From positions 1 to 54,315 of the forward strand of contig NZ_PYBV01000031.1 in the NCBI RefSeq assembly GCF_003205615.1: a stretch of 54,315 nt of DNA, given 5' to 3'. This stretch comes from Micromonospora arborensis. Lineage in GTDB: Bacteria > Actinomycetota > Actinomycetes > Mycobacteriales > Micromonosporaceae. Under the pieces are notes generated by a model. That model saw nothing but the letters and a program-made list of their open reading frames with translations, made no database searches and had not been told where the DNA came from. The position numbers were made by a program, and so were the translations under genes. Below, in pieces: positions 25,582 through 34,070 of this stretch. Position 1 is the first letter of the stretch. Every line of letters starts with the position of its first letter.

Positions 25582-26248
25582 GGTTGTCCCTGTCTCGGCT
25601 CTGGGCGGGGCGGGTGCGACCGTGCAGTTGCTCGCGTAGGACGCGGTTGTCCGCGCGGAGGCGGGCGAGTTCGTCGCGCATCGGCGCGAGCGCGTCCGAC
25701 AGTTCCGCTTCGCTGAAGCGTGGCGTGATGTGTTGGGGGCAGTTCCAGTCGTAGCCATGCACATCTACGGTTATCAACCGTTCCACCCTGCCCGGTTGTC
25801 CGGGCACGCCAAGCCCTTCCACCAGGCCTTCGGCTTCGCGTACGTCGGTGACCTGGGCCGTGCCGATGATTTTGAGGCGGCGTTGGTGGGCGTAGTCCAT
25901 GAGGAGTAGTGACACCTGCGGCGAGGTGCCGAGGTTGCCGACCGACAGATACTGCCGGTTGCCGCGCAGGTCGGCCCACGCGAGCACGCTGTGCCCGTCG
26001 ACCGGATCGAGCACGTGCAGGAAGCCGCGTGGGCCACCGCGATGCTGCAGGTACGGCCAGCCGTTCTCGCCGACCGTGGCGAGGTGGAAGCTGTCCCGCT
26101 CGGCGATGAAGGCGGCCTCATCGGTGCCGAGCATCGCGTCGGTGTCCCAGCCGACGACCATGCGTCCGATGGCGGGCCGGCTGCCATAGCGCTGTTGGGC
26201 GGCGATCACCGACGGAGTGGTCAGTTCCTGCAGGTAGCGATGTGGCAT
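25571..26248 (-). CDS. Pyridoxamine 5'-phosphate oxidase-like flavoprotein
   Basis: The protein has 225 residues. The PPOX split barrel is seen in AFIAERDSFHLATVGENGWPYLQHRGGPRGFLHVL, followed by NRQYLSVGNLGTSPQVSLLLMDY and RLKIIGTAQVTD, the strands that bind FMN. A C-terminal coiled segment, MRDELARLRADNRVLREQL, is unusual for small PPOX proteins and may dimerise the protein. Relatives reduce or oxidise small cofactors or F420-like substrates; the substrate here is unknown. ATG 26248 has GGGAG nine bases upstream. The promoter region holds a 19-base palindrome at 26427-26445, which suggests repression by a TetR-like protein. Confidence 0.8.
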   Translation of the reverse strand: MPHRYLQELTTPSVIAAQQRYGSRPAIGRMVVGWDTDAMLGTDEAAFIAERDSFHLATVGENGWPYLQHRGGPRGFLHVLDPVDGHSVLAWADLRGNRQYLSVGNLGTSPQVSLLLMDYAHQRRLKIIGTAQVTDVREAEGLVEGLGVPGQPGRVERLITVDVHGYDWNCPQHITPRFSEAELSDALAPMRDELARLRADNRVLREQLHGRTRPAQSRDRDNHEH

Positions 26249-26926
26249 GACGCACGTCTCCCAGGGTGAGGGTCGGGGCGGGCGGCGACGGCTGCTTGCC
26301 CGGGCAGTCAGCCGGACGGGTACGCCCACCTCGTAGAGCGGGCGCCGCGGGGAGGGGCGCCGTCCCGGTGTGAGCCACCCGGCGTCCGAGTCGTGCCGGG
26401 TCGTCCGTGAGTCCGTGTAGCAGTTCGTCGGACACTGTGTCCGACAGTGTGATCGGCTCGCCTGGTGGGAGCCGGCACCGGTCGGCCGCTCGTGATACAA
26501 GCGGCCGTCCCTCCAAGGAAGGGACGGACAAACAGTGCAGTACGCGGCCCGGCGGGTAGCTGGCGGACGACAATCCGCCGGAGGTCGCGGCGTTCCTCCG
26601 CGAGCTGATCGAGCCCACGCCGGACCGGGCCATCCCGCCGACGGTGGAGTTCGTCCGGCAGACCTTCATGCAGGACGTCGCCGAGGACGCGCAACGCCTG
26701 CTCGCGGAGCTGTTGACCCGCGATCCTGGCTGCCTGATCCAACCCCTGCGTTGGCGTCGTGCACGTCCCCGCAAAGGGCGTGGTCGTCCGGCTTCCTGGC
26801 GCCCGGAGATCGCCCGGAGATCGCCCGGGATCACGGCGTGGACCGCTGCCGTCGGGTCGACGAGTCCAATACCCGCGACTTGCCGATTTCCGCCGCCTGC
26901 CGCCCGCCAAATGGCAGGGTGACGTC
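26249..26926. other. Region without an intact gene; hairpins and a gene remnant
   Basis: Besides the operator, it holds two adjacent hairpins: CGGCCGCT (26483-26490) with AGCGGCCG (26500-26507), and GTCCCT/AGGGAC at 26507-26525. From 26560 a + strand frame reads like protein (PPEVAAFLRELIEP, VEFVRQTFMQDVAEDAQRLL). It turns Arg-rich and unlike protein after about 26740, and a TAG lies directly before it at 26557-26559. It looks like a decayed helical gene; the family is not recognised. Confidence 0.35.
26427..26445 (-). promoter_or_regulatory. Operator-like palindrome upstream of the PPOX gene
   Basis: GTCGGACAC-T-GTGTCCGAC is a perfect 9+9 inverted repeat, followed at once by AGTGTG so that CACTGT/ACAGTG also pair across it. 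The form is typical of TetR-family operators. It lies 178 bases upstream of the PPOX-like start codon. Confidence 0.55.
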
Positions 26927-27319
26927 ATGAACAGGGAGCATGTCGCGGATTGGCTTGCCGCCTACGAGCGCATCTGGCGGACACCGGGCACGGACGCGCT
27001 CGTCACGATCTTCACCGAGGATGCTCGTTACCAGCAGGGGCCGTACTGGACGCCGGTCGTCGGCCTGCCGGCCATCGCCCGGATGTGGGAGAAGCAACGC
27101 AAAGGCCCCGACGAGGTGTTCCAGATGACCGGGGAGATCGTGGCGGTCGACGGCGACACCGCGGTGTCACGTCAGGAGGTCCGCTACGGCGACCCGGTCG
27201 ACCAGGAGTACCGCGACCTGTGGATCATGCGATTCGCCGAGGACGGACGCTGTCGGTCCTTCGAGGAGTGGCCGTTCTGGCCGGGGCAGCAGCCGGCCAA
27301 CGCTCCGGGCGAGTCGTGA
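26927..27319 (+). CDS. SnoaL/NTF2-like protein
   Basis: The protein has 130 residues. It opens with VADWLAAYERIWRTPGTDALVTIFTEDARYQQGPYWTP, a very typical SnoaL-like start (helix, then ED-A-x-Y), and continues through PAIARMWEKQRKGPDEVFQMTGEIVAVDGDTAV to the final strand pair DLWIMRFAEDGRCRSFEEWPFWPG. The fold is clear; the substrate is not. ATG 26927 is chosen, with GCAGGGTGACGTC before it. It is the fourth NTF2-like protein in this window, and the copies are too different to be recent duplicates. Confidence 0.85.
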   Translation: MNREHVADWLAAYERIWRTPGTDALVTIFTEDARYQQGPYWTPVVGLPAIARMWEKQRKGPDEVFQMTGEIVAVDGDTAVSRQEVRYGDPVDQEYRDLWIMRFAEDGRCRSFEEWPFWPGQQPANAPGES

Positions 27320-27373
27320 CCTGAGGATCTCGCCCCGCTGAGGCCGGGGTCAGCGTCGTTGACGCACTGGTGG

Positions 27374-27410
27374 ACGCAGCGCCCCATTCGCACCGGACGG
27401 GGCGCTGCGT
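27374..27410. terminator. Putative bidirectional terminator
   Basis: ACGCAGCGCCCC (27374-27385) and GGGGCGCTGCGT (27399-27410) form a perfect 12-base stem with a 13-base loop, between the convergent NTF2-like and 27424 genes. Confidence 0.65.
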
Positions 27411-27423
27411 CGTGTCAGTCGAG

Positions 27424-27696
27424 TTACCCGGGAACTGGTCGGTCCTCGTCGGCCGGCGATACGGGGCTGGCGGCTACCTCGATGCGGGGTGACCGATCCG
27501 GTGGAAGGTGAGCCAGGTCGGCGATGACGATCACGTCCACCTCCCCGTCGACCATCGTCTGCTCGACGGTCTCCCACGGCTCCCGGATGATCCCCTTCAA
27601 GCGGTACGAGTGCCGGCGCAGGTGCGTAAGACACACCGCGACGGCGGGCTCCGACGGCTCGATGTCGGCGGGGATCCAGATGACGGCTATCTCCAT
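27424..27696 (-). CDS. Small hypothetical protein
   Basis: The protein has 90 residues. It starts MEIAVIWIPADIEPSEPAVAVC, followed by RHSYRLKGIIREPWETVEQTM and VDVIVIADLAHLPPDRSPRIEV. The layout resembles the N-terminal nucleotide-binding half of a serine resolvase (YRL-x-GIIRE, V-D-V-I-V-I-A), but the catalytic serine region is missing, so a recombinase is unlikely. It may be a resolvase-derived regulatory protein. It lies 12 bases downstream of the proline-rich gene and is probably cotranscribed with it. Confidence 0.6.
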   Translation of the reverse strand: MEIAVIWIPADIEPSEPAVAVCLTHLRRHSYRLKGIIREPWETVEQTMVDGEVDVIVIADLAHLPPDRSPRIEVAASPVSPADEDRPVPG

Positions 27697-27708
27697 GACC
27701 TCTCCTGA

Positions 27709-28443
27709 TCAACGTCGTGGACGCGGGTGGGTGATCAGGAGTTGCCGTGGCGGCGGAGGGCCCCGCTCCACGGGACGGCTGGCAGCGTGCATGTCGACGG
27801 CGGTGACTGTCAGCCCTCGGTGCGGCGGGGAGATGGGCGGCGGACCTTCAGCTGCTGACGTCGGTGGATCGACCACGCCGGTGCCGGCACCGGCAGGTGC
27901 GGACGCGAGCGCCACCACGAGTGCCGGTAGCCCCGAGGCGGGACGGGCGGGCGGGCTGGGCGTCGGCGCTGTGACAACGGCCAGCGCTGCCGGACCCCGA
28001 GCCGGCGCCCGGTCCTCGGCAGCGCCGTGGGCGCCGCCACGGGACACCGTCGCTGTCACGACGGTCGGCGATGGCGATGGCGACGGCGGAGGCGATGGCG
28101 GCGGCGAGGTGAGGCGCGCGGCTGGGGATGCCGAAGCGGACGCGACGGGTGCGGCGGGCGGCGAGGACGACGGAGGTGTACGGGGTCGGGGTAGCGAGGT
28201 TGGTATGGCCACGACAGGTTTGGCCGACGGCAGAGGCAGCGGGATGGCCGGTGGCGTCTCGACCACGTCGGGCAACAGAGCCTCAACGATCTTCGGCGAC
28301 GTTGCGGCTTCCACCGGTTGGAGGCTGGTTGGCATCGGCAGCGGCATCGGCGGGTTTGCGCAGGTGGGTTCAGCGCCCAGGGCCGCGCCGAGCGCAGCCG
28401 CACCGAGCGCCGCCGCGGGCAGGCGATGCCTCAGCCGCATCAC
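27709..28443 (-). CDS. Proline/alanine-rich secreted hypothetical protein
   Basis: The 244-residue frame starts with MMRLRHRLPAAALGAAALGAA, which resembles a short signal peptide, with CANPP following. The body is a long low-complexity Pro/Ala/Ser chain (SPPPSPPPSPSPSPTVV), likely an unfolded cell-wall-spanning region. No domain is visible. No clear Shine-Dalgarno is seen, and another long frame exists on the opposite strand, so the gene could be a chance frame in GC-rich DNA. The 12-base gap to the next gene on the same strand supports it. Confidence 0.4.
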   Translation of the reverse strand: MMRLRHRLPAAALGAAALGAALGAEPTCANPPMPLPMPTSLQPVEAATSPKIVEALLPDVVETPPAIPLPLPSAKPVVAIPTSLPRPRTPPSSSPPAAPVASASASPAARLTSPPPSPPPSPSPSPTVVTATVSRGGAHGAAEDRAPARGPAALAVVTAPTPSPPARPASGLPALVVALASAPAGAGTGVVDPPTSAAEGPPPISPPHRGLTVTAVDMHAASRPVERGPPPPRQLLITHPRPRR

Positions 28444-28745
28444 CCGAGGGCTGCCGACCGTCGCGTCGCGAGTCGTGCCCGGTCTGATCCACCGACTTGG
28501 TACCGCCGGCCGAGCAGTTGCTCCTCGCCCTCCGCCGTTCCCGCCATGTGCGGGTTATTGCCCGTGGGAAACCGGGACTACACCTTTCTTCGATATCTCC
28601 GCCGACGAGGCGTACCAAGGAGGTCCCACCAGGACGGGAGCGCTCGCTTGCCGAATGGAGCGCCGGCAGATCCGCGTCATCCGGGTATCGCTCCTGGGGA
28701 ACGCCCACAGGCGGAGGCTGCGGCAACGGCGCGGGATAGCCTGCC
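28444..28745. other. About 300-base gap, nothing recognised
   Basis: Divergent intergenic stretch between the proline-rich gene and the YdeI-like gene. It is less GC-rich in the middle (28560-28610) than its surroundings, and I see no convincing gene, repeat or promoter pair. Confidence 0.3.
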
Positions 28746-29357
28746 GTGGTGGCGAGTGCGGAACTGGATGAGTTGGTCGTCGTGGACGCCGAGGCGCTGC
28801 GTGCGTGGTTGACGGCCAACCACGCGACGTCGCCCGGCGTCTGGCTCGCCCTGACCAGGAAGGGCGGCACAGTCACGACGCTGACCTGGCAGCAGGCGGT
28901 CGACGAGGCCCTGTGTTTCGGATGGATCGACGGGCAGGCCCGAAAACGGGATGAGGAGAGCTCCTGGATCCGGTTCACCCCGCGCCGACCCCGCAGCTCC
29001 TGGTCGCAACGTAACGTCGCCAACGTGGCCCGGCTGGAGACGCAGGGGCGAATGCTGCCGCCAGGCCGCGTCGCGGTAGAAGCCGCGCAGGCGGACGGTC
29101 GGTGGGCGGCCGCCTACGCGCCGTCGTCAGAAGCTGAGGTGCCGGCCGACCTGCTCGCCGCCATCGCCGCCGACCCCGCCGCCCAGGCCATGTTCGACGT
29201 CCTCACCAAGACCAACCGGTTCAGTCTCATCCATCGCGTCAATGCCGCCAAACGGGCGCAGACCCGTGAGCGGAAGATCGCCGAGTTCGTCGCCATGCTG
29301 GCCCGTCACGAGACGATCTACCCCCAGAAGGCCAAGCCTTCGACCTCGCCGTCGTAG
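28746..29357 (+). CDS. YdeI/OmpD-associated (bacteriocin-protection-like) family protein
   Basis: The protein has 203 residues. It carries the family hallmarks: the opening AWLTANHATSPGVWLALTRKGG, the core TWQQAVDEALCFGWIDGQARKRDEESSWIRFTPRRPRSSWSQRNVAN, and the C-terminal helix TKTNRFSLIHRVNAAKRAQTRERKI. Family members of the YdeI group are linked to resistance to antimicrobial peptides and acid, but the mechanism is unproven. The GTG start at 28746 gives the usual N-terminus; no strong ribosome binding site is visible. It stands alone, convergent with an ECF sigma gene. Confidence 0.88.
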   Translation: MVASAELDELVVVDAEALRAWLTANHATSPGVWLALTRKGGTVTTLTWQQAVDEALCFGWIDGQARKRDEESSWIRFTPRRPRSSWSQRNVANVARLETQGRMLPPGRVAVEAAQADGRWAAAYAPSSEAEVPADLLAAIAADPAAQAMFDVLTKTNRFSLIHRVNAAKRAQTRERKIAEFVAMLARHETIYPQKAKPSTSPS

Positions 29358-29424
29358 TCACGCGTCCGATCCGACCGACCGCATCCGGGCCGCGCTCGAA
29401 TCCCGGCTGACCGAGCTGGAGAAG

Positions 29425-30651
29425 TCAGCTCAGCATGGCCGCTTTGCGTACCAGCACTGAGCGTTCGCGCTGATTGGTGCAGAGCCGGGCGGCCAGTTCC
29501 AGCTCGGCGCGCGCTTCCGGACGCCGCCCGAGGCGGGTCAGCAGCTCACCGCGTACGGTCGGGACCAGATGCGAACCGGGGAGCCGGTCCGAGGCGATCA
29601 GCTCGTCCACGATGGCCACGGCCTGCGCCGGTCCCGAGGCCATGGCGACGGCGACGGCCCGGTTGAGCTCGACCACCGGCGAGGGCGCGACCCGGCCGAG
29701 TGCCTCGTAGAGCACCACGATCCGGTCCCAGTCGGTTGCCTCGACCGAGGGCGCCGACGCGTGGGTGGCGGCGATCGCGGCCTGCAGGCCGTAGGGGCCG
29801 AGGCCGCGAGTCGACGCCTTGGCCAGCGCGGCCAGCCCGCGGCGGATCGCCGAGAAGTCCCACAACCGGCGGTCCTGGTCCTCGAGCAGGACCGGCGAGC
29901 CGTCCGGGCCGGTCCGGGCCGGGAAGCGCGCGGCCGTCAGCTCGCACAACGCGAGCAGGCCGTGCACCTCCGGCTGGTCCGGCTGTAGCGCGGCCAGCGT
30001 GCGGGTCAGGCGGATCGCCTCGTACGCGACGTCGGGGCGCAGCAGCCGGTCGCCTGACGTGGCCGTCGACCCCTCCGTGAAGATCACGTAGAGGACGCTG
30101 AGCACGCCCCCCAGCCGCTCCCGACGCTCGGCGGCTGGCGGCAGCTCGAACGGCACCCCGGCCGCCGCGATCGTCTTCTTGCCCCGGGTGATGCGGGCCT
30201 GCACGGTCGGCACGGGTACGAGGAACGCACGGGCGATCTCCTCGCTGGACAGGCCGCCGACCACGCGCAGGGTCAGCGCCACCCGGGTCTCGGGGGAGAG
30301 CACCGGGTGGCAGCTGACGAACATCAGCGCCAACACGTCGTCATCGATCTTGTCGGGATCGATGTCGTCGTCGACGGCCGAGTCGACCGTCGGGTCGGCC
30401 GCCAGCAGGGCGTACCGGTGCTGCAGGGCGACCCGACGGCGGATCGCGTCGATCGCCCGCCGCCGGGCCGTGGCCATCAGCCAGCCGGCCGGATTCGCCG
30501 GAGAGGCACGCGGCCACGCCACCAGCGCCTCAGCCACCGCCTCCTGGGCCGCGTCCTCGGCCAGCCCGAAATCACCGGTGAACCGGGTCAGCACGGCCAC
30601 GATCCGCGCCGACTCGATCCGCCAGACGGCCTCGACGTCGGCCGTACCCAT
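29425..30651 (-). CDS. ECF42-type RNA polymerase sigma factor
   Basis: The protein has 408 residues. Sigma region 2 is FGLAEDAAQEAVAEALVAWP followed by PAGWLMATARRRAIDAIRR; sigma region 4 is LSSEEIARAFLVPVPTVQARITRGK. The long C-terminal part matches DUF6596 and TPR-like helices (VVELNRAVAVAMASGPAQAV, RLGRRPEARAELELAARLC). ECF42 sigma factors lack an anti-sigma factor; instead they are paired with YciI/DGPF proteins and controlled through their C-terminal extension. The ATG overlaps the TGA of its YciI partner by one base, so the two are cotranslated. This is one of three such loci in 12 kb. Confidence 0.92.
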   Translation of the reverse strand: MGTADVEAVWRIESARIVAVLTRFTGDFGLAEDAAQEAVAEALVAWPRASPANPAGWLMATARRRAIDAIRRRVALQHRYALLAADPTVDSAVDDDIDPDKIDDDVLALMFVSCHPVLSPETRVALTLRVVGGLSSEEIARAFLVPVPTVQARITRGKKTIAAAGVPFELPPAAERRERLGGVLSVLYVIFTEGSTATSGDRLLRPDVAYEAIRLTRTLAALQPDQPEVHGLLALCELTAARFPARTGPDGSPVLLEDQDRRLWDFSAIRRGLAALAKASTRGLGPYGLQAAIAATHASAPSVEATDWDRIVVLYEALGRVAPSPVVELNRAVAVAMASGPAQAVAIVDELIASDRLPGSHLVPTVRGELLTRLGRRPEARAELELAARLCTNQRERSVLVRKAAMLS

Positions 30652-31064
30652 CAGATCTGGCCGTTGCTCTCGCTGCTTCGCGGGACCTCGTCGGCCTCGG
30701 CCACCCGCCGGACCTCGATCTTGGACCCGCGGGCCGCCGGGAACCGTTTTGCCCACTCGATCGCCGGAAACCGCTTGGCCCACTCGACCGCCTCCTGTTG
30801 GGTGGCGACATCGAGCAGGAAGTAGCCGCCGAACAGTTCCTTGGTCTCGCCGTACGGCCCGTCCGTGACCACCGGGGCCTCGCCGCTGAAGTCGACCACG
30901 ACGCCCCGGCCCGGATCGTCCAGCCCTTCGGCCGCGACGAGAACACCGGCCTCCATCATCTCCTCGATGAACCGGCCGGTCGCGGCCATCGCCTCGTCGA
31001 TGTTGGCCATCATGGCCGCGTTCGTCTCGTCGGTGCCCCGCATGATCAGCATGTACTTCGACAT
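30651..31064 (-). CDS. YciI/DGPF-family protein, ECF42 partner
   Basis: The protein has 137 residues. MSKYMLIMRGTDETNAAMM is the opening strand; the family hallmark is VTDGPYGETKELFGGYFLLDV, a DGPF-like DGPY motif. The C-terminal EIRPV-like strand is KIEVRRV. Unusually, EWAKRFPAI is followed at once by EWAKRFPAA, an in-frame nine-residue tandem duplication that lengthens the penultimate helix. The protein is the fixed partner of ECF42 sigma factors and may sense or enzymatically process a signal. The start lies at ATG 31064 and the stop overlaps the sigma gene. Confidence 0.9.
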   Translation of the reverse strand: MSKYMLIMRGTDETNAAMMANIDEAMAATGRFIEEMMEAGVLVAAEGLDDPGRGVVVDFSGEAPVVTDGPYGETKELFGGYFLLDVATQQEAVEWAKRFPAIEWAKRFPAARGSKIEVRRVAEADEVPRSSESNGQI

Positions 31065-31348
31065 CGCGTTCTCCTCGTTCGGCGGGGCCGCCTCTCGGCT
31101 CTCGCACCCTCATGTCGAACGAGTGGCCGGCAGATCGACACGGCCCCGGAGAAATCTCTCGCGGCGACGCAGCCCATCCCCCGACCCTCGTTCCGCCCGT
31201 CAGAGCGGTCCCTGAGCTGACGCGGACGCCCTGCTGAGCAGAGAGCCTAGCTATCCGCTGCCGGGCCTGAGGGTAGGGCGACGGCAATCTTTCGCGCCGT
31301 TCTCGGATGCTTACGCCACCCCGACAACCTCCCGGCTTGGATGGGGGA

Positions 31349-32053
31349 GTGAACCACCGCGCATCCTTGTCAGCACCGACCCGTCGCACGCGCAGGACCC
31401 TGGTCCTGAGCCTGGCGGTCGTCGGCGTCGCGATCGTCGCGTTCGCCGTACGCCGACCGCTTCTGATGTCCGCTCCGAGGTGCCTGGCCGGACGATGGCA
31501 CGGCTGCTACGACACGGAGAACGGTGTGCTGCTCATGATGCTGGTGGGGCTGCCGATTGCCGCACTGGTCGGGTGGGTTCTGGCGCGCTTTCGCCGTGCC
31601 ACCGGTGGTACGACGGCATGGCGGACGTCGCTGGCCGAGGTGGGCGCGGTCTACGGGACGGTGCCGCTGGTGTGGATCACCATGATGCCGGGACCGGGGG
31701 CCGGCATCGTCCCCGGCCGGGTGAGCCTGGTCCCGCTGCGGGACCTGCTCACGATGGGGCCCGTCGGGATCGGCGGCAATCTGCTGATCTTCGCGGCGCT
31801 GGGGTTCTTCGCCCCGATGCGGTTCGCGGTGCTGGCATCCGTGCCACGGATCCTGGCGCTCGGCGCGGGCTGCTCGGCCCTGGTCGAGATCGCACAGTAC
31901 GTGCTGCGGCTGGACCGGGTGTCCTCCGTCGACGACGTGCTGGTCAACGCCGCCGGCGCAGTGCTGGCCGGGCTCGCGTCGCGCCGCTGGTGGCGCACCC
32001 CGGCGGAGGCGCCGTCGGACGGGCCGCGCCCCGCGCCGGCCTGGTCAGACTGA
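31349..32053 (+). CDS. VanZ-like membrane protein
   Basis: The protein has 234 residues. It has five hydrophobic segments and the VanZ-like arrangement: a Pro/Val-rich loop (GRVSLVPLRDLL) followed by GNLLIFAALGFFAPM and then VEIAQYVLRLDRVSSVDDVLVNAAGA, the conserved E-x-x-Q-x-x-x-x-x-R-x-x-x-x-D-D core. VanZ proteins raise teicoplanin resistance; many homologues have unknown functions. The start is uncertain: GTG 31349 directly follows GGGGGA with too little spacing, and ATG 31307 would add 14 residues with no ribosome binding site. It converges with a sigma factor gene. Confidence 0.85.
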   Translation: MNHRASLSAPTRRTRRTLVLSLAVVGVAIVAFAVRRPLLMSAPRCLAGRWHGCYDTENGVLLMMLVGLPIAALVGWVLARFRRATGGTTAWRTSLAEVGAVYGTVPLVWITMMPGPGAGIVPGRVSLVPLRDLLTMGPVGIGGNLLIFAALGFFAPMRFAVLASVPRILALGAGCSALVEIAQYVLRLDRVSSVDDVLVNAAGAVLAGLASRRWWRTPAEAPSDGPRPAPAWSD

Positions 32054-32112
32054 GCCGCTGGGCGTGCTCATCCGCCTCGAACGGTGTGGGAACCGGCTGG
32101 CTCCAGTGTCGG

Positions 32113-33357
32113 TCAGCCGGCGAGCTGGTCGCGGCGGCGGGTGAGGAAGGCCCGCTCCGCCGGGTTGCCGGCCAGAGCGAGGGCCCGGTCGTACGCCGTC
32201 CGCGACTCACCGCCGCGCCCGAGCCGCCGCAGCAGGTCGGCGCGTGCGGCGTGGAAGGCGTGATAGCCGTCAAGGACCTCGGCGAGCCGGTCGATCTCGG
32301 CGAGCCCGGCCCCGGGGCCGTCCACCTCGGCGACGGCGACCGCCCGGTTGAGCCGCACGATCGGCGAGGAGTCGAGCAGCACCAGGCGTCCGTAGAGGGC
32401 GACGATCGTGGACCAGTCGGTGTCTCCGGCGGATGGGGCATCCGTGTGGACCACGTTGATCGCGGCCTGCAACTGGTAGCGCCCGGGTGGTTCACCGCCG
32501 GCCGCCACCGCCTCGATCCGCTCGCGAACCAGGGCGTTGCCCTCGGCGATGAGGGTCCGGTCCCATGCGCTGCGGTCCTGTTGGTCGAGGGTCACCAGCT
32601 CCCCGGTGCGGGAGACGCGCGCCGCCCGGCGGGCGTCGGTGAGGAGCATCAGGGCAAGCAGGCCGGCCACCTCGCCGTTGTCCGGGAGGAGAGTCCGGAG
32701 CAGGCGGCCGAGGCGGATCGCCTCGTCGGTGAGGTCGACGCGCACCGGGTCGTCCCCCTCGCTGGCGAGGTAGCCCTCGTTGAAGACGAGGTAGACGACC
32801 GCGAGCACGCCGGTGAGGCGCTCGCGGATGTCGGCGGCCCTGGGCACCCGGTAGGGGATGTGCGCCGCCTTGATCTTTGCCTTGGCGCGGGTGATCCGCT
32901 GCGCCATCGTGGTCTCCCGCACCAGAAAGGCGCGGGCGATCTCGGCGACGGTGAGGCCGCCGAGCAGGCGCAGGGTGAGCGCCACCCGGGCCTCCAACGC
33001 GAGCGCCGGGTGGCAGCAGGTGAAGACCAGTCGGAGCCGGTCGTCGTCGACCGGGCCGGTCGGCTCGGGAGGGGTGTCGTCGTACACCAGCCGGGCCGCC
33101 TGGTGTTTGGCGTCGTGCTGCGACTCCCGACGGAGTCGATCGATCGCCCTGCGGGTCGCGGTGGTGGCGAGCCAACCGCCGGGATTGGGGGGTACGCCCT
33201 CGCGCGGCCACCGCTCCGCGGCTGCCAGGAAGGCCTCGGCCGTCGCGTCCTCGGCGACGCCGAGGTCACCGAAACGGCGCGTGAGGCTGGCGACCATCCG
33301 CGCCCACTCCTCGTGGTGGGCACGGGTGATCGTCTGCTCGACAATGGGACCGGTCAC
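32113..33357 (-). CDS. ECF42-type RNA polymerase sigma factor
   Basis: The protein has 414 residues. Region 2 holds FGDLGVAEDATAEAFLAAAERW and PGGWLATTATRRAIDRLRRES; region 4 is LTVAEIARAFLVRETTMAQRITRAK. DUF6596 and TPR-like helices follow (IVRLNRAVAVAEVDGPGAGL, GRGGESRTAYDRALAL). The GTG at 33357 gives the N-terminus MTGPIVEQTITRAHHEEWARM, which aligns with other ECF42 proteins; there is no good ribosome binding site, so coupling to the upstream YciI gene, 130 bases away, is weak. It is one of three paralogous sigma factors here, each probably serving a separate signal, and the similarity between them is only partial. Confidence 0.9.
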   Translation of the reverse strand: MTGPIVEQTITRAHHEEWARMVASLTRRFGDLGVAEDATAEAFLAAAERWPREGVPPNPGGWLATTATRRAIDRLRRESQHDAKHQAARLVYDDTPPEPTGPVDDDRLRLVFTCCHPALALEARVALTLRLLGGLTVAEIARAFLVRETTMAQRITRAKAKIKAAHIPYRVPRAADIRERLTGVLAVVYLVFNEGYLASEGDDPVRVDLTDEAIRLGRLLRTLLPDNGEVAGLLALMLLTDARRAARVSRTGELVTLDQQDRSAWDRTLIAEGNALVRERIEAVAAGGEPPGRYQLQAAINVVHTDAPSAGDTDWSTIVALYGRLVLLDSSPIVRLNRAVAVAEVDGPGAGLAEIDRLAEVLDGYHAFHAARADLLRRLGRGGESRTAYDRALALAGNPAERAFLTRRRDQLAG

Positions 33358-33487
33358 GGATTCAGCAGCGCTCCGACGGGTTCCTCGGTTTGGAAGGGAC
33401 GTGCCTCGACGCTGCGGCGGCACGCTCTCGGTCCCTCGACGCGCTCAGCCGGTCCGTAGACGGACAGCAGATACCTGGGCACCGCGC

Positions 33488-33868
33488 TCACTCGTCCCCA
33501 GAGCCGTTCCGCCGGGCCTCGCCAGGGCCGTGGAACCGGTGCACCTCCTGCGGCCAGTCGAGCGCGGTCGCGAGCCTGCCAGCCCAGTATCGGGCCGCCG
33601 CGTCGTCGGGCACGTCCACGACGGCGAAGCCGCCGAGGTGCTCCTTCGTCTCGACGTACGGGCCGTCGGTGAACACGGGCTCGCCGTCGACCGACTCGAC
33701 ACTGCACAGCGCGGTGGACCGGTCGAGCCCACCGTTGCTGAAGATCAGGACGCCGTCGGCCCGCATCTCCTCGATCACGGCACGGCCGGCCGTGCTCTTC
33801 TCGCGGATCTGCTCGGCCGTGTGCGGAGGCACCCACTCATCGTTGAAGGTGATCAGGTACTCCGTCAT
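33488..33868 (-). CDS. YciI/DGPF-family protein, ECF42 partner
   Basis: The protein has 126 residues. It shows the family pattern MTEYLITFNDEW, an amphipathic helix, then FTDGPYVETKEHLGGFAVVDV with the DGPY/ETKE hallmark. The C-terminal strand is shortened compared with standard members and ends in a polar tail (FHGPGEARRNGSGDE). ATG 33868 has a perfect GAGGAG six bases upstream. It lies directly before an ECF42 sigma gene, its usual partner. Confidence 0.9.
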   Translation of the reverse strand: MTEYLITFNDEWVPPHTAEQIREKSTAGRAVIEEMRADGVLIFSNGGLDRSTALCSVESVDGEPVFTDGPYVETKEHLGGFAVVDVPDDAAARYWAGRLATALDWPQEVHRFHGPGEARRNGSGDE

Positions 33869-34070
33869 GATCGTCTCCTCTCGGCCCGGACGATGAACCT
33901 TCCCGACCCCTCGTGTCGGCGGCCCGGTCAGCCGCCGCCCACCAGTTCCACGAACGGTTGCGCCTCGATACGACACCATCCCGGAAACTGCTTTTCAAGG
34001 CAGCCACGAGACGGCCGACCAGCGGCGCGAGCCACCGCACACCGTTGACGAGGCTCGGTAGCATCTCGCC

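Noticed and set aside
27524..28771. 415-codon plus-strand Gly/Ala-rich frame
   Set aside because: Low-complexity mirror of the proline-rich minus-strand gene; no start signals. The minus-strand reading fits its neighbour better.
29358..29424. Helix-like coding appearance (DPTDRIRAALESRLTELEK) after the YdeI-like gene
   Set aside because: Too short and lacking a start; may be chance or a tiny remnant.
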